Shown: piece after piece, positions 1 to 8,339 of the stretch
Layout: each line of letters begins with the position of its first letter
Position numbering within the stretch: the first letter of the stretch is position 1
Source of the DNA: Dactylosporangium siamense
Lineage (GTDB): Bacteria; Actinomycetota; Actinomycetes; Mycobacteriales; Micromonosporaceae
Length of the DNA: 64,000 nucleotides
NCBI RefSeq assembly: GCF_016862795.1
Contig: NZ_BONQ01000030.1
Location: 1-64,000, forward strand
Reading direction: 5' to 3'
Translations under genes and position numbers: made by a program
The notes under the pieces: model-generated
What the model saw: only the letters and a program-made list of their open reading frames with translations
Told to the model about the DNA's origin: nothing
The model's database searches: none

Positions 1-115
1 GGGCGCCCGCCACGACGTTGACGCCCTCGCCGGCCAGGGCCTGGGTGACGGCGAGTCCGATGCCTTTGCTGGCGCCCGTGACGACCGCGGTCTTCCCGGT
101 CAGGTGCAGTTCCAT
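1..115 (-). CDS. SDR-family oxidoreductase, N-terminal fragment cut by window edge
   Basis: Only the first 38 codons are in the window; the gene continues beyond base 1. The ATG (113-115) opens a short-chain dehydrogenase N-terminus: a beta strand (KTAVVTG) followed by the glycine-rich cofactor motif TGASKGIG at about residues 12-19, the classical SDR Rossmann signature for NAD(P). It lies downstream of three alpha/beta hydrolase genes on the same strand (116 nt gap to the nearest), so it may be the last gene of that run. The substrate cannot be told from this fragment. Confidence 0.85.
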   Translation of the reverse strand, partial: MELHLTGKTAVVTGASKGIGLAVTQALAGEGVNVVAGA

Positions 116-231
116 TCCGAAATCCTCTCGTGGGCCGGCCGACCCCGGCGCCGGTATCGACCAGAAACCGGGGTCGGCCGGTGTTGCTCAGGTGCTCAGG
201 CCAGGAAGGCGCGGCTTCAGTCCGCGGGCCT

Positions 232-1029
232 TCACAGCGCCTGCCCCTTGAGCCAGGCCAGGCTGGCGTCGGCGACGTCGCGCCAGCCGCTGTCGATGGT
301 CAGCGAGTGCGCCCGGTCCGGGAACTCGAGGATCTCGGTGACCGCGCTGGAATGCCGGTACTGCTTGAGGGTGGAGCGGGTGACGGCCTCCGGCACGGTG
401 TGGTCCTTGCCGCCCATGATCAGCAGCAGCGGGCCCCGGGACTCGTTGGCCGTGTCGACCTTGGCCGGTGAGTGCGGATTGAAGTTGGCCGCGGCCGCCT
501 CGAAGAGCGGCTTGCCCGGTGCCGGGATCGTCCACCGCTCGAACAGTTCCTGCGACTCGGCCTCGGAGATGGCGTTGCCGAACGCGAACCGGAACTGCTC
601 GGCGGTCAGCGACACGGCCCGGTGCAGGTTGCCGGGGTTCTTGAACACCGGCAGCGTGGCGCGCAAGGCTGACAGCGGCACCGGCAGCACGCCCTTGATC
701 TGGGCGGCGTCGATCGCGACCGCGGCGGCCGCCCGGTCCTGGCCGAGCAGCTTCTGGGCGATCATGCCGCCGAAGGAGTGTCCGATCAGGATCGGCTTGG
801 TGTCGAGCCGGTCGATGATGCTCGCGTAGTGCTCGACGACGTCGTCGATGCCGTGGTCGGCGATGCCGTCCGGGTTGGCGCGGGTCTCCTCGACCGTGTC
901 CGCGTCGCCGGGCCAGCCCGGCGCGGCCGGTTCGTAGCCCGCGTCGCGGAACAGGTCGATCCACGGCGCCCAGGAGGCGGCGTGCAACCACAGTCCGTGG
1001 ATGAAGATGACCGGTGTCGGTGTGCTCAT
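232..1029 (-). CDS. Alpha/beta hydrolase
   Basis: A 265-residue soluble hydrolase of the alpha/beta fold. Visible signatures are the oxyanion strand VIFIHGLWLHAASW near the N-terminus, the nucleophile elbow GHSFGG, a late acid region (LLLIMGGKDHTVP) and a C-terminal catalytic His (RAHSLT). The ATG at 1029 is chosen because a GAGGAG Shine-Dalgarno precedes it; a longer in-frame extension upstream is low-complexity and overlaps the neighbouring gene. No signal peptide is visible. It follows two other alpha/beta hydrolases on the same strand (46 nt gap), so the three are probably cotranscribed. The substrate is unknown. Confidence 0.85.
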   Translation of the reverse strand: MSTPTPVIFIHGLWLHAASWAPWIDLFRDAGYEPAAPGWPGDADTVEETRANPDGIADHGIDDVVEHYASIIDRLDTKPILIGHSFGGMIAQKLLGQDRAAAAVAIDAAQIKGVLPVPLSALRATLPVFKNPGNLHRAVSLTAEQFRFAFGNAISEAESQELFERWTIPAPGKPLFEAAAANFNPHSPAKVDTANESRGPLLLIMGGKDHTVPEAVTRSTLKQYRHSSAVTEILEFPDRAHSLTIDSGWRDVADASLAWLKGQAL

Positions 1030-1075
1030 GCTGGGCTCCTCGGGTCTGCTGCGGGTGGCGGGAACGGCGTATCGG

Positions 1076-1921
1076 TCATGAGCCGACCGTCGCGCGGGTG
1101 GCGGCACGGACCAGGTCGACGACCACGTCCGGGTGCGTGACGAAGTAGGCGTGTGAACCGCGGGGCACCTCGACCGTGTGCGCACCGGCCCGTTTGGCCA
1201 TCGCCCGTTGCGACGCCGGTGGGATGGCCTGGTCCGCGCCGGACACCGCGTACCACGACGGGATGCTCCGCCACGCCGGCGGACCGGACGGGGAGCCCAG
1301 CGCGGTCAGGGTGACCGGGCGCTGCGTCGCCGCCAGTGCCAGCGCCGTGGCCGGGCCGACCTCGCTGATGAACGCCTTGCGGAACTCCTGCGGCCGGATC
1401 GAGAGCTCCACGTCGGTGCCACCGCCCGGGATCGGCACCGGGACGCTGGCAACCACGTCCTGCAGGGTCCCACCGGCACTGAGCGCGAAGGCGCTCTCGC
1501 CCTCATCGGGGGCGAACGCGGCGATGTACACCAGCGCCTTGACGTTCGGGTTCCCGGTCGCGGCGTTGGTGATCACCGCGCCGCCGTAGGAGTGTCCGAC
1601 CAGGATGACCGGGCCGGTGATCGAGGCGAGCACGGCCGCCACGTACGCGGCGTCGCTGGCCAGGGCGCGCAACGGGTTGGCCACCGCGACGACTGGGTAG
1701 CCGCCGTCCTGCAGGCGCTGCACCGTGCCGTTCCAGCCGGACGCGTCGGCGAACGCGCCGTGGACCAGCACGACGGTCGGCCGGGTACCGCCGCCGGCGG
1801 GCCGGGCGAAGGTTTCGGCCTGCGCGGGCGCGGCCGACGTGACGATGCCGAGACCCGCCGCGGCCGACACGGTGGCCAGGCCGGTCAGGACGGTCCGGCG
1901 GGAGGTAGGGGCAGAGTTCAT
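1076..1921 (-). CDS. Tat-exported alpha/beta hydrolase
   Basis: 281 residues. The N-terminus has a twin-arginine signal (SRRTVLTGLATVSAAAG) followed by an APAQA-type cleavage site, so the enzyme should be exported folded by Tat. The mature part shows LVHGAFADASGW, the nucleophile elbow GHSYGG and a C-terminal GSHAYF catalytic His. It is clearly paralogous to the next gene upstream (1936-2670): both share VLVHGAFADASxW, VANPLR, GHSYGGAVITNAA and a closely similar tail. Only 14 nt separate the two, which suggests tandem duplication, with one copy secreted and one cytoplasmic. The family includes esterase-like hydrolases; the substrate is unknown. Confidence 0.88.
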   Translation of the reverse strand: MNSAPTSRRTVLTGLATVSAAAGLGIVTSAAPAQAETFARPAGGGTRPTVVLVHGAFADASGWNGTVQRLQDGGYPVVAVANPLRALASDAAYVAAVLASITGPVILVGHSYGGAVITNAATGNPNVKALVYIAAFAPDEGESAFALSAGGTLQDVVASVPVPIPGGGTDVELSIRPQEFRKAFISEVGPATALALAATQRPVTLTALGSPSGPPAWRSIPSWYAVSGADQAIPPASQRAMAKRAGAHTVEVPRGSHAYFVTHPDVVVDLVRAATRATVGS

Positions 1922-1935
1922 GGTCGGGATTCCTT

Positions 1936-2670
1936 TCAACGCAGTGTGCGCGCGGCGGTGAGGATCACGTCCGCGACGGCGGTGGGCTGGGACACCATGA
2001 CGGCGTGGGAGCCGGCCGTCTCGGCGATGTGCGATCCGGCGCGCTGCGCCATGGAGCGCTGCGCGTCCACGTGGATGGCCTGATCGTCGGCGGCCACGAG
2101 GTACCAGGACGGCAGCGCCCGCCACGCCGGCTCCCCGGACGCCTCCACGAAGCCCGCCAACGCGATCGGCCGCTGGCTGGCCGCCATCACCGCCGCGGTC
2201 GTCGCGGGCACGTCGGCGGCGAAGACCGCCGGGAACTGGGCCCGGTCGATGCTCAGCTCGACCGACGTGTCATCGTGTCCGGTCCGCACCTCGGTCTGCC
2301 GCAGCGCCGGCCCCATGAGCGTGTCCGGGAACCGCTCGACGATCGCGGTCAGGCTTTCGCCCGCCTCCGGGGCGAATGCGGTGACGAACACCAGGCCGGC
2401 CACATTGCCGAGCTGACCCGCGGCGTTGGTGATCACCGCGCCGCCGTAGCTGTGCCCCACCAGCAGCACCCGGCCCCGCACCTCGGCAGCCACGTCCACC
2501 AGATAGCGGGCGTCCGCGGCCAGGCCACGCAGCGGGTTCGCCACCGCCCGCACGTCCAGGCCGGCCGCCAGCAACTGCGCGACGACAGCCGACCAACTCG
2601 ACGCGTCCGCGAACGCGCCGTGCACCAGGACCACCGTCAGGTCGTCCTCGGCACCCTCAAACTCAGTCAT
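1936..2670 (-). CDS. Alpha/beta hydrolase, cytoplasmic paralogue of the adjacent Tat-exported enzyme
   Basis: 244 residues, starting at the ATG at 2670, which has GGAGG 8 nt upstream; an in-frame GTG at 2679 sits on top of that ribosome site and is less likely. It has VVLVHGAFADASSW, elbow GHSYGGAVITNAAG, and a terminal His in GSHAVM. There is no signal peptide, unlike its neighbour at 1076-1921, with which it shares most motifs. It sits 101 nt behind the MFS pump gene on the same strand, so it may be read from the pump promoter under TetR control. The pairing suggests breakdown or modification of the compound the pump handles; that is inference. Confidence 0.86.
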   Translation of the reverse strand: MTEFEGAEDDLTVVLVHGAFADASSWSAVVAQLLAAGLDVRAVANPLRGLAADARYLVDVAAEVRGRVLLVGHSYGGAVITNAAGQLGNVAGLVFVTAFAPEAGESLTAIVERFPDTLMGPALRQTEVRTGHDDTSVELSIDRAQFPAVFAADVPATTAAVMAASQRPIALAGFVEASGEPAWRALPSWYLVAADDQAIHVDAQRSMAQRAGSHIAETAGSHAVMVSQPTAVADVILTAARTLR

Positions 2671-2771
2671 TCCTTGCACCTCCGCATCGATGTCGACCGA
2701 CCGTAGGCCGCCGCCGATGCAAGATCAGTGACAAAAGAGTGACGACGCCGGCCTGCCCCGGCCGAGGATGG

Positions 2772-4244
2772 TCAGGAGGCCGGCACGGAGTTCAGGTCCG
2801 CGGTGGGCCGAGGGCCGGTGGTTTCGGTGGTCGGGGCGCGGCGGGCGCGGGAGATGCCCCAGGCGACGAGCGCCGCGGCAACCACCGTGAGCGTGAGGCC
2901 CGCGACGGTGACCGCCTCCTCGAACTGCCCGGCCTGCCGGGCGGTCCAGCCCGGGGTGGCGATGGCGCCGGTGAACAGGGCGGCGAGGATGGTGCCGGTG
3001 ATGGCGATGCCCGCGCCGGAGGTGACCTCGGTGGCGGTGTCGACCAGGGCGGCGCCGATCGTGGTGCGGTGCTTCGGCAGGCCGCGCAGCACGTTGACGC
3101 CCGCGACGACGCCGACGACGCGCATCCCGGCGGCGACGAGCACGAGGGCGATCGCGACCCAGACGTAGCCGTAGCGGCTCAGCAGGCCGTACACGGCGAG
3201 ACCGGCGACGACCGCGGCGGCGCTGAGCCAGGCGGCGCGGTCGAGTCCGACGCGTCGCACGAACGGGCCGATGAACGCGCCGCCCGCGACGAGGACGATG
3301 ACCTGTGGCAGCAGGCCGGCGGCGGCGAGGGCGGGCGGCCAGCCCCAGTCGAGTTGCAGTTGCAGTGTCACCAGGTAGCCGAGGCCGGCCGTCGCGAGTC
3401 CGGCGGCGGCCTTGAACGCCAGGCCGCTGGAGACCAGTGGCTGGGCGACGAGCTTGAGGTCCAGCAGCGGGTGTGGCGCGGTGCGTTCGCGCAGGACGAA
3501 GAGCGCCGCGGTCGCCGCGGCCGCGGCGCTGGTCGCCCACGGGATCCACGAGCCGGCGCCCTCGTCGACGAACAGCGTGGGCGCGACGAGCGCGAGGACG
3601 ATCGTCGCCGTGCCCAGCGCCGCGCCGGCGCCGTCGACCGGGTCGCGGTGCAGGTCGGCCGGGTCGTCGGCGGCGATGCCGGCCCGCACGCCGATGAACG
3701 CGAGGACCGCGATCGGCACGTTGACCAGCAGCAGGACCTGCCACGGCGCGACGGCGAGCACGAAGCCGCCGGCGGTCGGGCCGACCGCGAGCCCGACCAG
3801 GCCGACGGTCGTGATGAGGGTGGTGGCGCGGACGCGCAGGCCGTCCTCGTCGAACAGCCGGAAGGCCAGGGCCATCGATCCCGGGGTCGTCATCGCGGCC
3901 GCGACGCCCATCGCCACGCGCACGGCGATGAGCTGTTCCGCGGTGGTGACGAACGCGGTCGCGAGGCTCGCCAGGCCGAGCAGGGCCAGGCCGGCGAGCA
4001 TGATGCGGCGCCGGCCGTGCCGGTCGGCGAGCGCGCCGAACGCCAGCATCAGCCCGCCGAACACGACCGCGTAGGCGCCCGTGACCCACTGCAGGGCGGT
4101 CGTCGAGGCGTGCAGCTCGCGGCCGATGGTGGGCAGCGCGACGTTGAGGATCGAGTTGTCCAGCATCTCGAACAGGAACACCGCGGACAGCCCCGCCAGG
4201 GCCACCCAGGCTTCCCGCAACGACAATGGCGTGAGGGTACGCAT
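2772..4244 (-). CDS. MFS drug-efflux transporter, DHA2 (EmrB/QacA-like) family
   Basis: 490 residues, the usual length for a 14-helix DHA2 proton/drug antiporter. Helix 1 carries the family motif LDNSILNVALPTIGREL and the next helix LQWVTGAYAVVFGGLM. The loop 2-3 motif A (GALADRHGRRRIM) and a motif-C-like stretch in helix 5 (GLVGLAVGPTAGGFV) are present. It is transcribed divergently from a TetR regulator, with only 51 nt between the starts and two direct repeats in the gap, the classic arrangement of a ligand-induced exporter. The genes downstream are hydrolases and an SDR. The substrate is not predictable. Confidence 0.93.
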   Translation of the reverse strand: MRTLTPLSLREAWVALAGLSAVFLFEMLDNSILNVALPTIGRELHASTTALQWVTGAYAVVFGGLMLAFGALADRHGRRRIMLAGLALLGLASLATAFVTTAEQLIAVRVAMGVAAAMTTPGSMALAFRLFDEDGLRVRATTLITTVGLVGLAVGPTAGGFVLAVAPWQVLLLVNVPIAVLAFIGVRAGIAADDPADLHRDPVDGAGAALGTATIVLALVAPTLFVDEGAGSWIPWATSAAAAATAALFVLRERTAPHPLLDLKLVAQPLVSSGLAFKAAAGLATAGLGYLVTLQLQLDWGWPPALAAAGLLPQVIVLVAGGAFIGPFVRRVGLDRAAWLSAAAVVAGLAVYGLLSRYGYVWVAIALVLVAAGMRVVGVVAGVNVLRGLPKHRTTIGAALVDTATEVTSGAGIAITGTILAALFTGAIATPGWTARQAGQFEEAVTVAGLTLTVVAAALVAWGISRARRAPTTETTGPRPTADLNSVPAS

Positions 4245-4246
4245 GC

Positions 4247-4270
4247 CACTAAGTTAACTCACTAAGCTAA
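4247..4270. promoter_or_regulatory. Candidate TetR operator, direct repeats CACTAAGYTAA
   Basis: The MFS/TetR intergenic gap is unusually AT-rich for this DNA and contains CACTAAGTTAA (4247-4257) and CACTAAGCTAA (4260-4270), 13 bp apart centre to centre. The position between the two divergent starts would let one TetR dimer pair repress both genes. Binding is inferred from position and repeat structure only. Confidence 0.6.
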
Positions 4271-4295
4271 GTCACACAAGGAAGTGGAGGGGTGG

Positions 4296-4913
4296 ATGCC
4301 CAGGACCAGCGAGCGCGGCGGGCCGCAGACCCGCGCGAGGATCTCCGAGGTTGCCACCCGGTTGTTCCTCGATCGCGGGTTCGACCCGGTCACGGTCGCC
4401 GAGGTGGCCCGGGAGGCCGGGGTCTCCAGCGTGACGGTCTTCAAGCACTTCCCGCGCAAGGAGGACCTCCTGCTGGACCGCACGGTCGACGCCGTGGACC
4501 TCCTGCGCGCCGCGGTGCGCGACCGCGCCCCGGGCGTCGACGTGCTCGCGTCCCTGCGCGAGGCAACCCTCCGGCTCCTCGACACCCGGCACGCGCTGTC
4601 CGGCGTCGCCGACGGGTCCGTCCCGTTCTTCCGGACCGTCGGGGCGTCGCCCGCGCTGATCGCCCGCGCCCGGGAGATCGCCGCCGAGCTGCAGCAGACC
4701 CTCACCGACGAGCTGGATCGGGACCCGGCGTTCGAGGGCGACGCGACGCTGCTCGCCGCGTTCCTCATCGCCGGCTACGGCACCGTGCTGGTGCGGACCG
4801 CCCGCCGCCTCACTGAAGGGGAGCCGTCGACGGCCGTGGTGGACGACCACCGCGCGGGCGTCGAGCGACTGTTCCACGCCCTCCGCGACGGCGTCATTTC
4901 CGCCCGGTATTGA
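4296..4913 (+). CDS. TetR-family transcriptional regulator
   Basis: 205 residues. The N-terminal helix-turn-helix is plain: RISEVATRLFLDRGFDPVTVAEVAREAGVSSVTVFKHFPRKEDLL (written here only as the start and end of residues about 16-60), ending in the TetR hallmark 'VFKHFPRKEDLL'. The C-terminal ligand domain is variable. The ATG at 4296 has GGAGG just upstream; a GTG at 4284 is an alternative. It faces the MFS gene across a 51 nt operator-like gap and very likely represses it and itself, releasing on binding the pump substrate. Confidence 0.93.
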   Translation: MPRTSERGGPQTRARISEVATRLFLDRGFDPVTVAEVAREAGVSSVTVFKHFPRKEDLLLDRTVDAVDLLRAAVRDRAPGVDVLASLREATLRLLDTRHALSGVADGSVPFFRTVGASPALIARAREIAAELQQTLTDELDRDPAFEGDATLLAAFLIAGYGTVLVRTARRLTEGEPSTAVVDDHRAGVERLFHALRDGVISARY

Positions 4914-4945
4914 CAAGTGCCGGGTTCCAATGTGGACGATGTGCC

Positions 4946-5875
4946 GTGCGAATTCTTGTGGTGGGTGGCAGCGGTCTGGTCGGGGCGCACGTCGCGGAGG
5001 TGCTCCGCGAGCGAGGGCATGAGGTGAGCACGGTGGCGCGCAGCGCCAATCCGGGCGTCGACCACCTGCTCGACGTCGGGACCGCGACGGTCGAGCAGTG
5101 GCGGCCGCTGCTCGCCGGGCACGACGGCGTGGTGTTCGCCGCGCGGACCGACGAGCAGCAGGCGCTGCGCAAACCGATCTATCCGGTGTTCCGGGACGAC
5201 CTGGTCGAGCCGGTGGTGCGGCTGTTCACCGCGGCCCGCCTCGAGGGGCTCACCCGCGGGGTCGTGATGGGCTCCTACTACACGTACTGGGACCGGCTGC
5301 ACCCGCAGCTGCGGTTGCCGGAGCGGCACACGTACATCCGCTGCCGGATCGAACAGGCGAAGGAGGCACGGACCGCGGCCGGGGAACTGCCGGTCGCGGT
5401 GCTCGAGCTGCCGTTCGTGTTCGGTCGGGCCGGCGACCGGCTGCCGAACTGGGCCGGGCCCCTCGACAAGTGGGCGCGGTCCAAGTCGCCGCTGGTCGTC
5501 CCGGTCGGCGGATCCGCGGCGGCGTCGGCGCGCAGCGTGGCCATCGTCGCGGTCGACGCCCTGGAGCAGGGCAGCGGCGAGGACATCCCCGTCGCGGACG
5601 AGAACCTCACCTGGGACGCGATGATGGCGCGCGTCGCGGCGGCGGTCGGGCGTCCCCGCCGGGTCCGCCGCCTGCCGGCCGCCGCGCTGCGCGCCTCGGT
5701 GCGGCTCGGCGGCGCGTTGCAGGCCCTCGGCCGCAAGGAGTCGGGGATCAACCCGAGCCACATCGCGGACCTGCTGCTCGCCGAGATGTTCATCTCACCC
5801 ACGACCGGACGGTCCCTCGATCCGTCCGTGGGCGAGACGTTTCACCAGGCGATGACGCCGGCGTCATCGAAGTAG
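4946..5875 (+). CDS. NAD-dependent epimerase/dehydratase family protein
   Basis: 309 residues from a GTG at 4946. The N-terminus RILVVGGSGLVGAHVAEVLRE has the GxxGxxG nucleotide-binding loop of extended SDRs. A YxxxK-like pair is not obvious: the region around SYYTYWD may supply the tyrosine. It follows the TetR gene by 32 nt on the same strand. Its 3' end overlaps by 34 nt the 3' end of the convergent SDR gene at 5842-6570. The start is not well supported by a ribosome site, so a few residues of uncertainty remain. Confidence 0.8.
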   Translation: MRILVVGGSGLVGAHVAEVLRERGHEVSTVARSANPGVDHLLDVGTATVEQWRPLLAGHDGVVFAARTDEQQALRKPIYPVFRDDLVEPVVRLFTAARLEGLTRGVVMGSYYTYWDRLHPQLRLPERHTYIRCRIEQAKEARTAAGELPVAVLELPFVFGRAGDRLPNWAGPLDKWARSKSPLVVPVGGSAAASARSVAIVAVDALEQGSGEDIPVADENLTWDAMMARVAAAVGRPRRVRRLPAAALRASVRLGGALQALGRKESGINPSHIADLLLAEMFISPTTGRSLDPSVGETFHQAMTPASSK

Positions 5876-6570
5876 CTACCGGTCGGACCGCCGTCGGGCA
5901 GGGTCGCGAGCCGGATCGCGATGGCCGCGCCCTGCTCCGGGGTACGGAAGCCGCGGAACCCGTTGAGGTCCGTGGCGACGTACCCGGGGCAGGCCAGGTT
6001 GATCAGGATGTTGGTGTCGCGCAGTTCCTTCGCGTACTGGATCGTGACGGCGTTGAGGAACGTCTTCGACGGCGAGTACGCGGCGGAGATCGGCCCGATG
6101 GCCGACTCGCCCGCGGAGACGTCGGTCTGCCGCGTGAGGGAGCCGACGGTGCTGGACATGTTCACGATCCGCGGTGACGGGGCGCGGCGCAGCAGCGGCA
6201 GCAGCGCGTTGGTGACCCGGATGACGCCGAAGACGTTGGTCTCCACGGCGATGCGCATGGTGTCGATCCCGACGGCGGTCGGGGTCTGCGGCGTGCCACC
6301 GGTCACGGCGGCGTTGTTGACGAGCGCGTCGAGCCGCCCCTGCCCGAGCTGCCGCGCGGCGGCGGCCACGCTCGCGTCGTCGGTGACGTCCAGGGCCACG
6401 CCGAACGCGTCGACGCCGGCCGCGCGCAGCTTCTCCACGGCCGCCTCGCGGCGCTGATCGTCGCGGGCGCCGACGCCGACCCGCCAGCCGAGGGCGCCGA
6501 GGCCGGCCGCGATCTCGTATCCGATCCCCTTGTTCGCGCCGGTCACCAGCGCGGTCTTCGTTTCGCTCAT
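5842..6570 (-). CDS. SDR-family NAD(P)-dependent oxidoreductase
   Basis: 242 residues with all classical SDR marks: TGANKGIG cofactor loop (about residues 9-16), NNAAV (NNAG-type) motif, catalytic Ser in VNMSSTVGS, and the YSPSK (YxxxK) pair. Late 'NLACPGYVATDLNG' matches the PG motif. Sequence style resembles carbonyl-reductase-like SDRs. It is divergent from a LysR gene across 81 nt containing a perfect T-N11-A box, so it is the probable target of that regulator. The tail overlaps the convergent epimerase-like gene by 34 nt. Confidence 0.92.
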   Translation of the reverse strand: MSETKTALVTGANKGIGYEIAAGLGALGWRVGVGARDDQRREAAVEKLRAAGVDAFGVALDVTDDASVAAAARQLGQGRLDALVNNAAVTGGTPQTPTAVGIDTMRIAVETNVFGVIRVTNALLPLLRRAPSPRIVNMSSTVGSLTRQTDVSAGESAIGPISAAYSPSKTFLNAVTIQYAKELRDTNILINLACPGYVATDLNGFRGFRTPEQGAAIAIRLATLPDGGPTGSYFDDAGVIAW

Positions 6571-6626
6571 GCCTTCGATCCTGGCCGCGGCCCAGCCGGC
6601 GACCAACACCGTCTGGGTGGGCAGCA

Positions 6627-6641
6627 ATACCTTCCGGGTAT
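6627..6641. promoter_or_regulatory. LysR box (T-N11-A) between divergent SDR and LysR genes
   Basis: ATACC-TTCCG-GGTAT is a perfect inverted repeat. Its T at 6628 and A at 6640 satisfy the T-N11-A rule for LysR regulators. It overlaps the probable -10 (TATCGT, 6639-6644) of the lysR gene, fitting autorepression plus activation of the divergent SDR. Confidence 0.7.
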
Positions 6642-6651
6642 CGTTGGGCCG

Positions 6652-7500
6652 ATGGAGACACGGGAGCTGCGGTATTTCGTCGCGGTCGCCGAGGAGCTGC
6701 ACTTCGGGCGGGCCGCACAACGGCTCGGGATCGCCCAGCCGCCGCTGTCCCGGGCGATCCGGCAGCTCGAACGGCGGCTCGGGGTTGACCTGCTGGCCCG
6801 CACCAGCCGCTCGGTGACGCTGACGGAGGCCGGCGCGGTGCTGCTGCGGGAGGGCCGGGCCGCCCTCGACGCCGTCGACGCGGCCGGCCGCAGGACCCGC
6901 CGTGCCGCACTCGCCGCGACCGGCGAACCCGGCCTGGTCCTCGTCACCAAGGCCGGCGCGGCGGGCGAACTGCTGGCGAAGCTGCTCGACGCGTACGCGG
7001 CCGAACCCGACGCGGTCACCGTCGACGTCGTGCTGTGCGGGCTCGCCCAGCAGGAGCGGCTGCTGCGCGACGGGCGGGCCGACGTGGCGCTGCTGCACCG
7101 CCCGTTCGACTCGACCTCCGGGTTCGACGTCGAGGAGCTGGCCACCGAGGGGCAGGTCGCGGTCCTGCCCGCCGGGCACCCGCTGACCACCCGCAGCAGC
7201 GTGCTGACCGCGGACGTCACCGGACTGCCGGACCTGCCGCTGCCCCGGTGGCCGTGCCGCGACGGCAGCTACCCGGACGGCCCCGGCCCCGAGGTCCGCG
7301 ACAACGTGCAGCTGTTCCAGCTGATCGCGCTGCGCCGGGCGGCGGCGATCGTGCCGGAGTCCTGCCGCACCCACCTGCGCCGCGACCTCGCCGCCGTGCC
7401 GGTCCTCGACGCTCCACGGGTGACGACGGTGATCGCCTGGCCGCCGCACAGCCGCTCCCGCGCCCTCGCCGGCCTGGTCAACGCCGCCACCCGCCTCTGA
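6652..7500 (+). CDS. LysR-family transcriptional regulator
   Basis: 282 residues. The winged HTH is typical: LRYFVAVAEELHFGRAAQRL then 'PPLSRAIRQLERRLGVDLL' and 'RSVTLTEAG' (residues about 5-60), followed by a two-lobed substrate-binding domain (VAVLPAGHPL). The first residues METRELRYF match the family start. A -10-like TATCGT ends 7 nt before the ATG, so the mRNA is probably leaderless. It is divergent from the SDR at 5842-6570, its likely target. Confidence 0.93.
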   Translation: METRELRYFVAVAEELHFGRAAQRLGIAQPPLSRAIRQLERRLGVDLLARTSRSVTLTEAGAVLLREGRAALDAVDAAGRRTRRAALAATGEPGLVLVTKAGAAGELLAKLLDAYAAEPDAVTVDVVLCGLAQQERLLRDGRADVALLHRPFDSTSGFDVEELATEGQVAVLPAGHPLTTRSSVLTADVTGLPDLPLPRWPCRDGSYPDGPGPEVRDNVQLFQLIALRRAAAIVPESCRTHLRRDLAAVPVLDAPRVTTVIAWPPHSRSRALAGLVNAATRL

Positions 7501-7587
7501 CCGTGTTCGGGTCGCGTTTGTCGCTCGGGTACGGCATGGCGCCGCGCCTTCAATGACGCCGGGCGGCCGGCCGCCGGCCGTCCCGGG

Positions 7588-8058
7588 CTACCGGCCGGCA
7601 AGCAGCCGGGCCTTCTGCGCCTCGAACTCCTGCTGCGACAGGACTCCCTGCCGCGCCAGCGCGACCAGCTTCTGGAGCTCATCGGCCACGGACACTGGTG
7701 CCGCCTGTTGCGGCACAACGTTGTGCCGGGCGGCCAGCGCCCGCTCGACGGCGGCGCGGAGTTCAGCGAACGCGGACATCTGCGCCTTGGTGAAGATCAC
7801 CGAGTTCTCGTCGCGGCCGGCCTGCTTGGTCTGCGACCCGGCTCGGGACCGGGTGCCACCGACGCCCGCGGTCTCGAACTGAATGAAGCCGTTGACAAGA
7901 CTGCCGGCAGGTTTCCATTGCACCGACACCACTGCGGCGAGCGGGATCCGCTTCTCGCCCTTCCCGATCGACACCCGAGCACGAAGACCCCTGCGGAGGA
8001 TGGTGATGTAGGTGCCGTCGAATGCAATTTGTCCGTTGCGTCCCCGAACTTCAGTCAC
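7588..8058 (-). CDS. DUF4429 and SHOCT domain protein
   Basis: 156 residues. Residues about 1-100 match the DUF4429 pattern: a PH-like beta domain with GQIAFDGTYITILRRG, an IPLAAVVSVQWKPAG stretch and FETAG. The last 35 residues form a SHOCT helix pair (ADELQKLVALARQGVLSQQEFEAQKARLL), a short C-terminal oligomerisation module. Such proteins are common in actinobacteria, with no settled biochemical role. The GTG at 8058 has an AT-rich -10 (CATAAT) 7 nt upstream, indicating a leaderless start. Confidence 0.88.
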   Translation of the reverse strand: MTEVRGRNGQIAFDGTYITILRRGLRARVSIGKGEKRIPLAAVVSVQWKPAGSLVNGFIQFETAGVGGTRSRAGSQTKQAGRDENSVIFTKAQMSAFAELRAAVERALAARHNVVPQQAAPVSVADELQKLVALARQGVLSQQEFEAQKARLLAGR

Positions 8059-8339
8059 TGCGGTAATTATGCCTTTTCGCTATGGTCCCGGGAACTACCC
8101 GCAAGACTGACACGCCTGGTCGAAGTCGCGCGTTGCCCGGTCTCCCCGAACTGCGGGAAACAGCATCTACCTGGTTGATCGGTGGCGTTCCAGAGCCAGT
8201 CATCAACCAGGTAGTAGCAAGATCGGCGGTGCTGCCAACTTTTGGTGATCGATGGGGGACGTCCATCACCAACGGCACCGACCCCTGAGGGACGACCGGC
8301 AACCGTGATCGAAGTCGCTGGATCGGGGCTCAGCTCGTC
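8059..8339. repeat. Intergenic region with two hairpin-forming inverted repeats
   Basis: This 281 nt gap lies between two genes on the minus strand. It has a perfect 13 bp inverted repeat CTACCTGGTTGAT (8167-8179) / ATCAACCAGGTAG (8202-8214) with a 22 nt loop, and a second one TTGGTGAT (8242-8249) / ATCACCAA (8265-8272). They could terminate transcription coming from the HEAT-like gene at 8340, but neither has a T-run and the first loop is long. No ORF is convincing here. Confidence 0.6.

Noticed and set aside
4284-4286. GTG as the TetR start
   Set aside because: The ATG at 4296 has a GGAGG at proper spacing; the GTG lies on top of the repeat region and has a poorer site.
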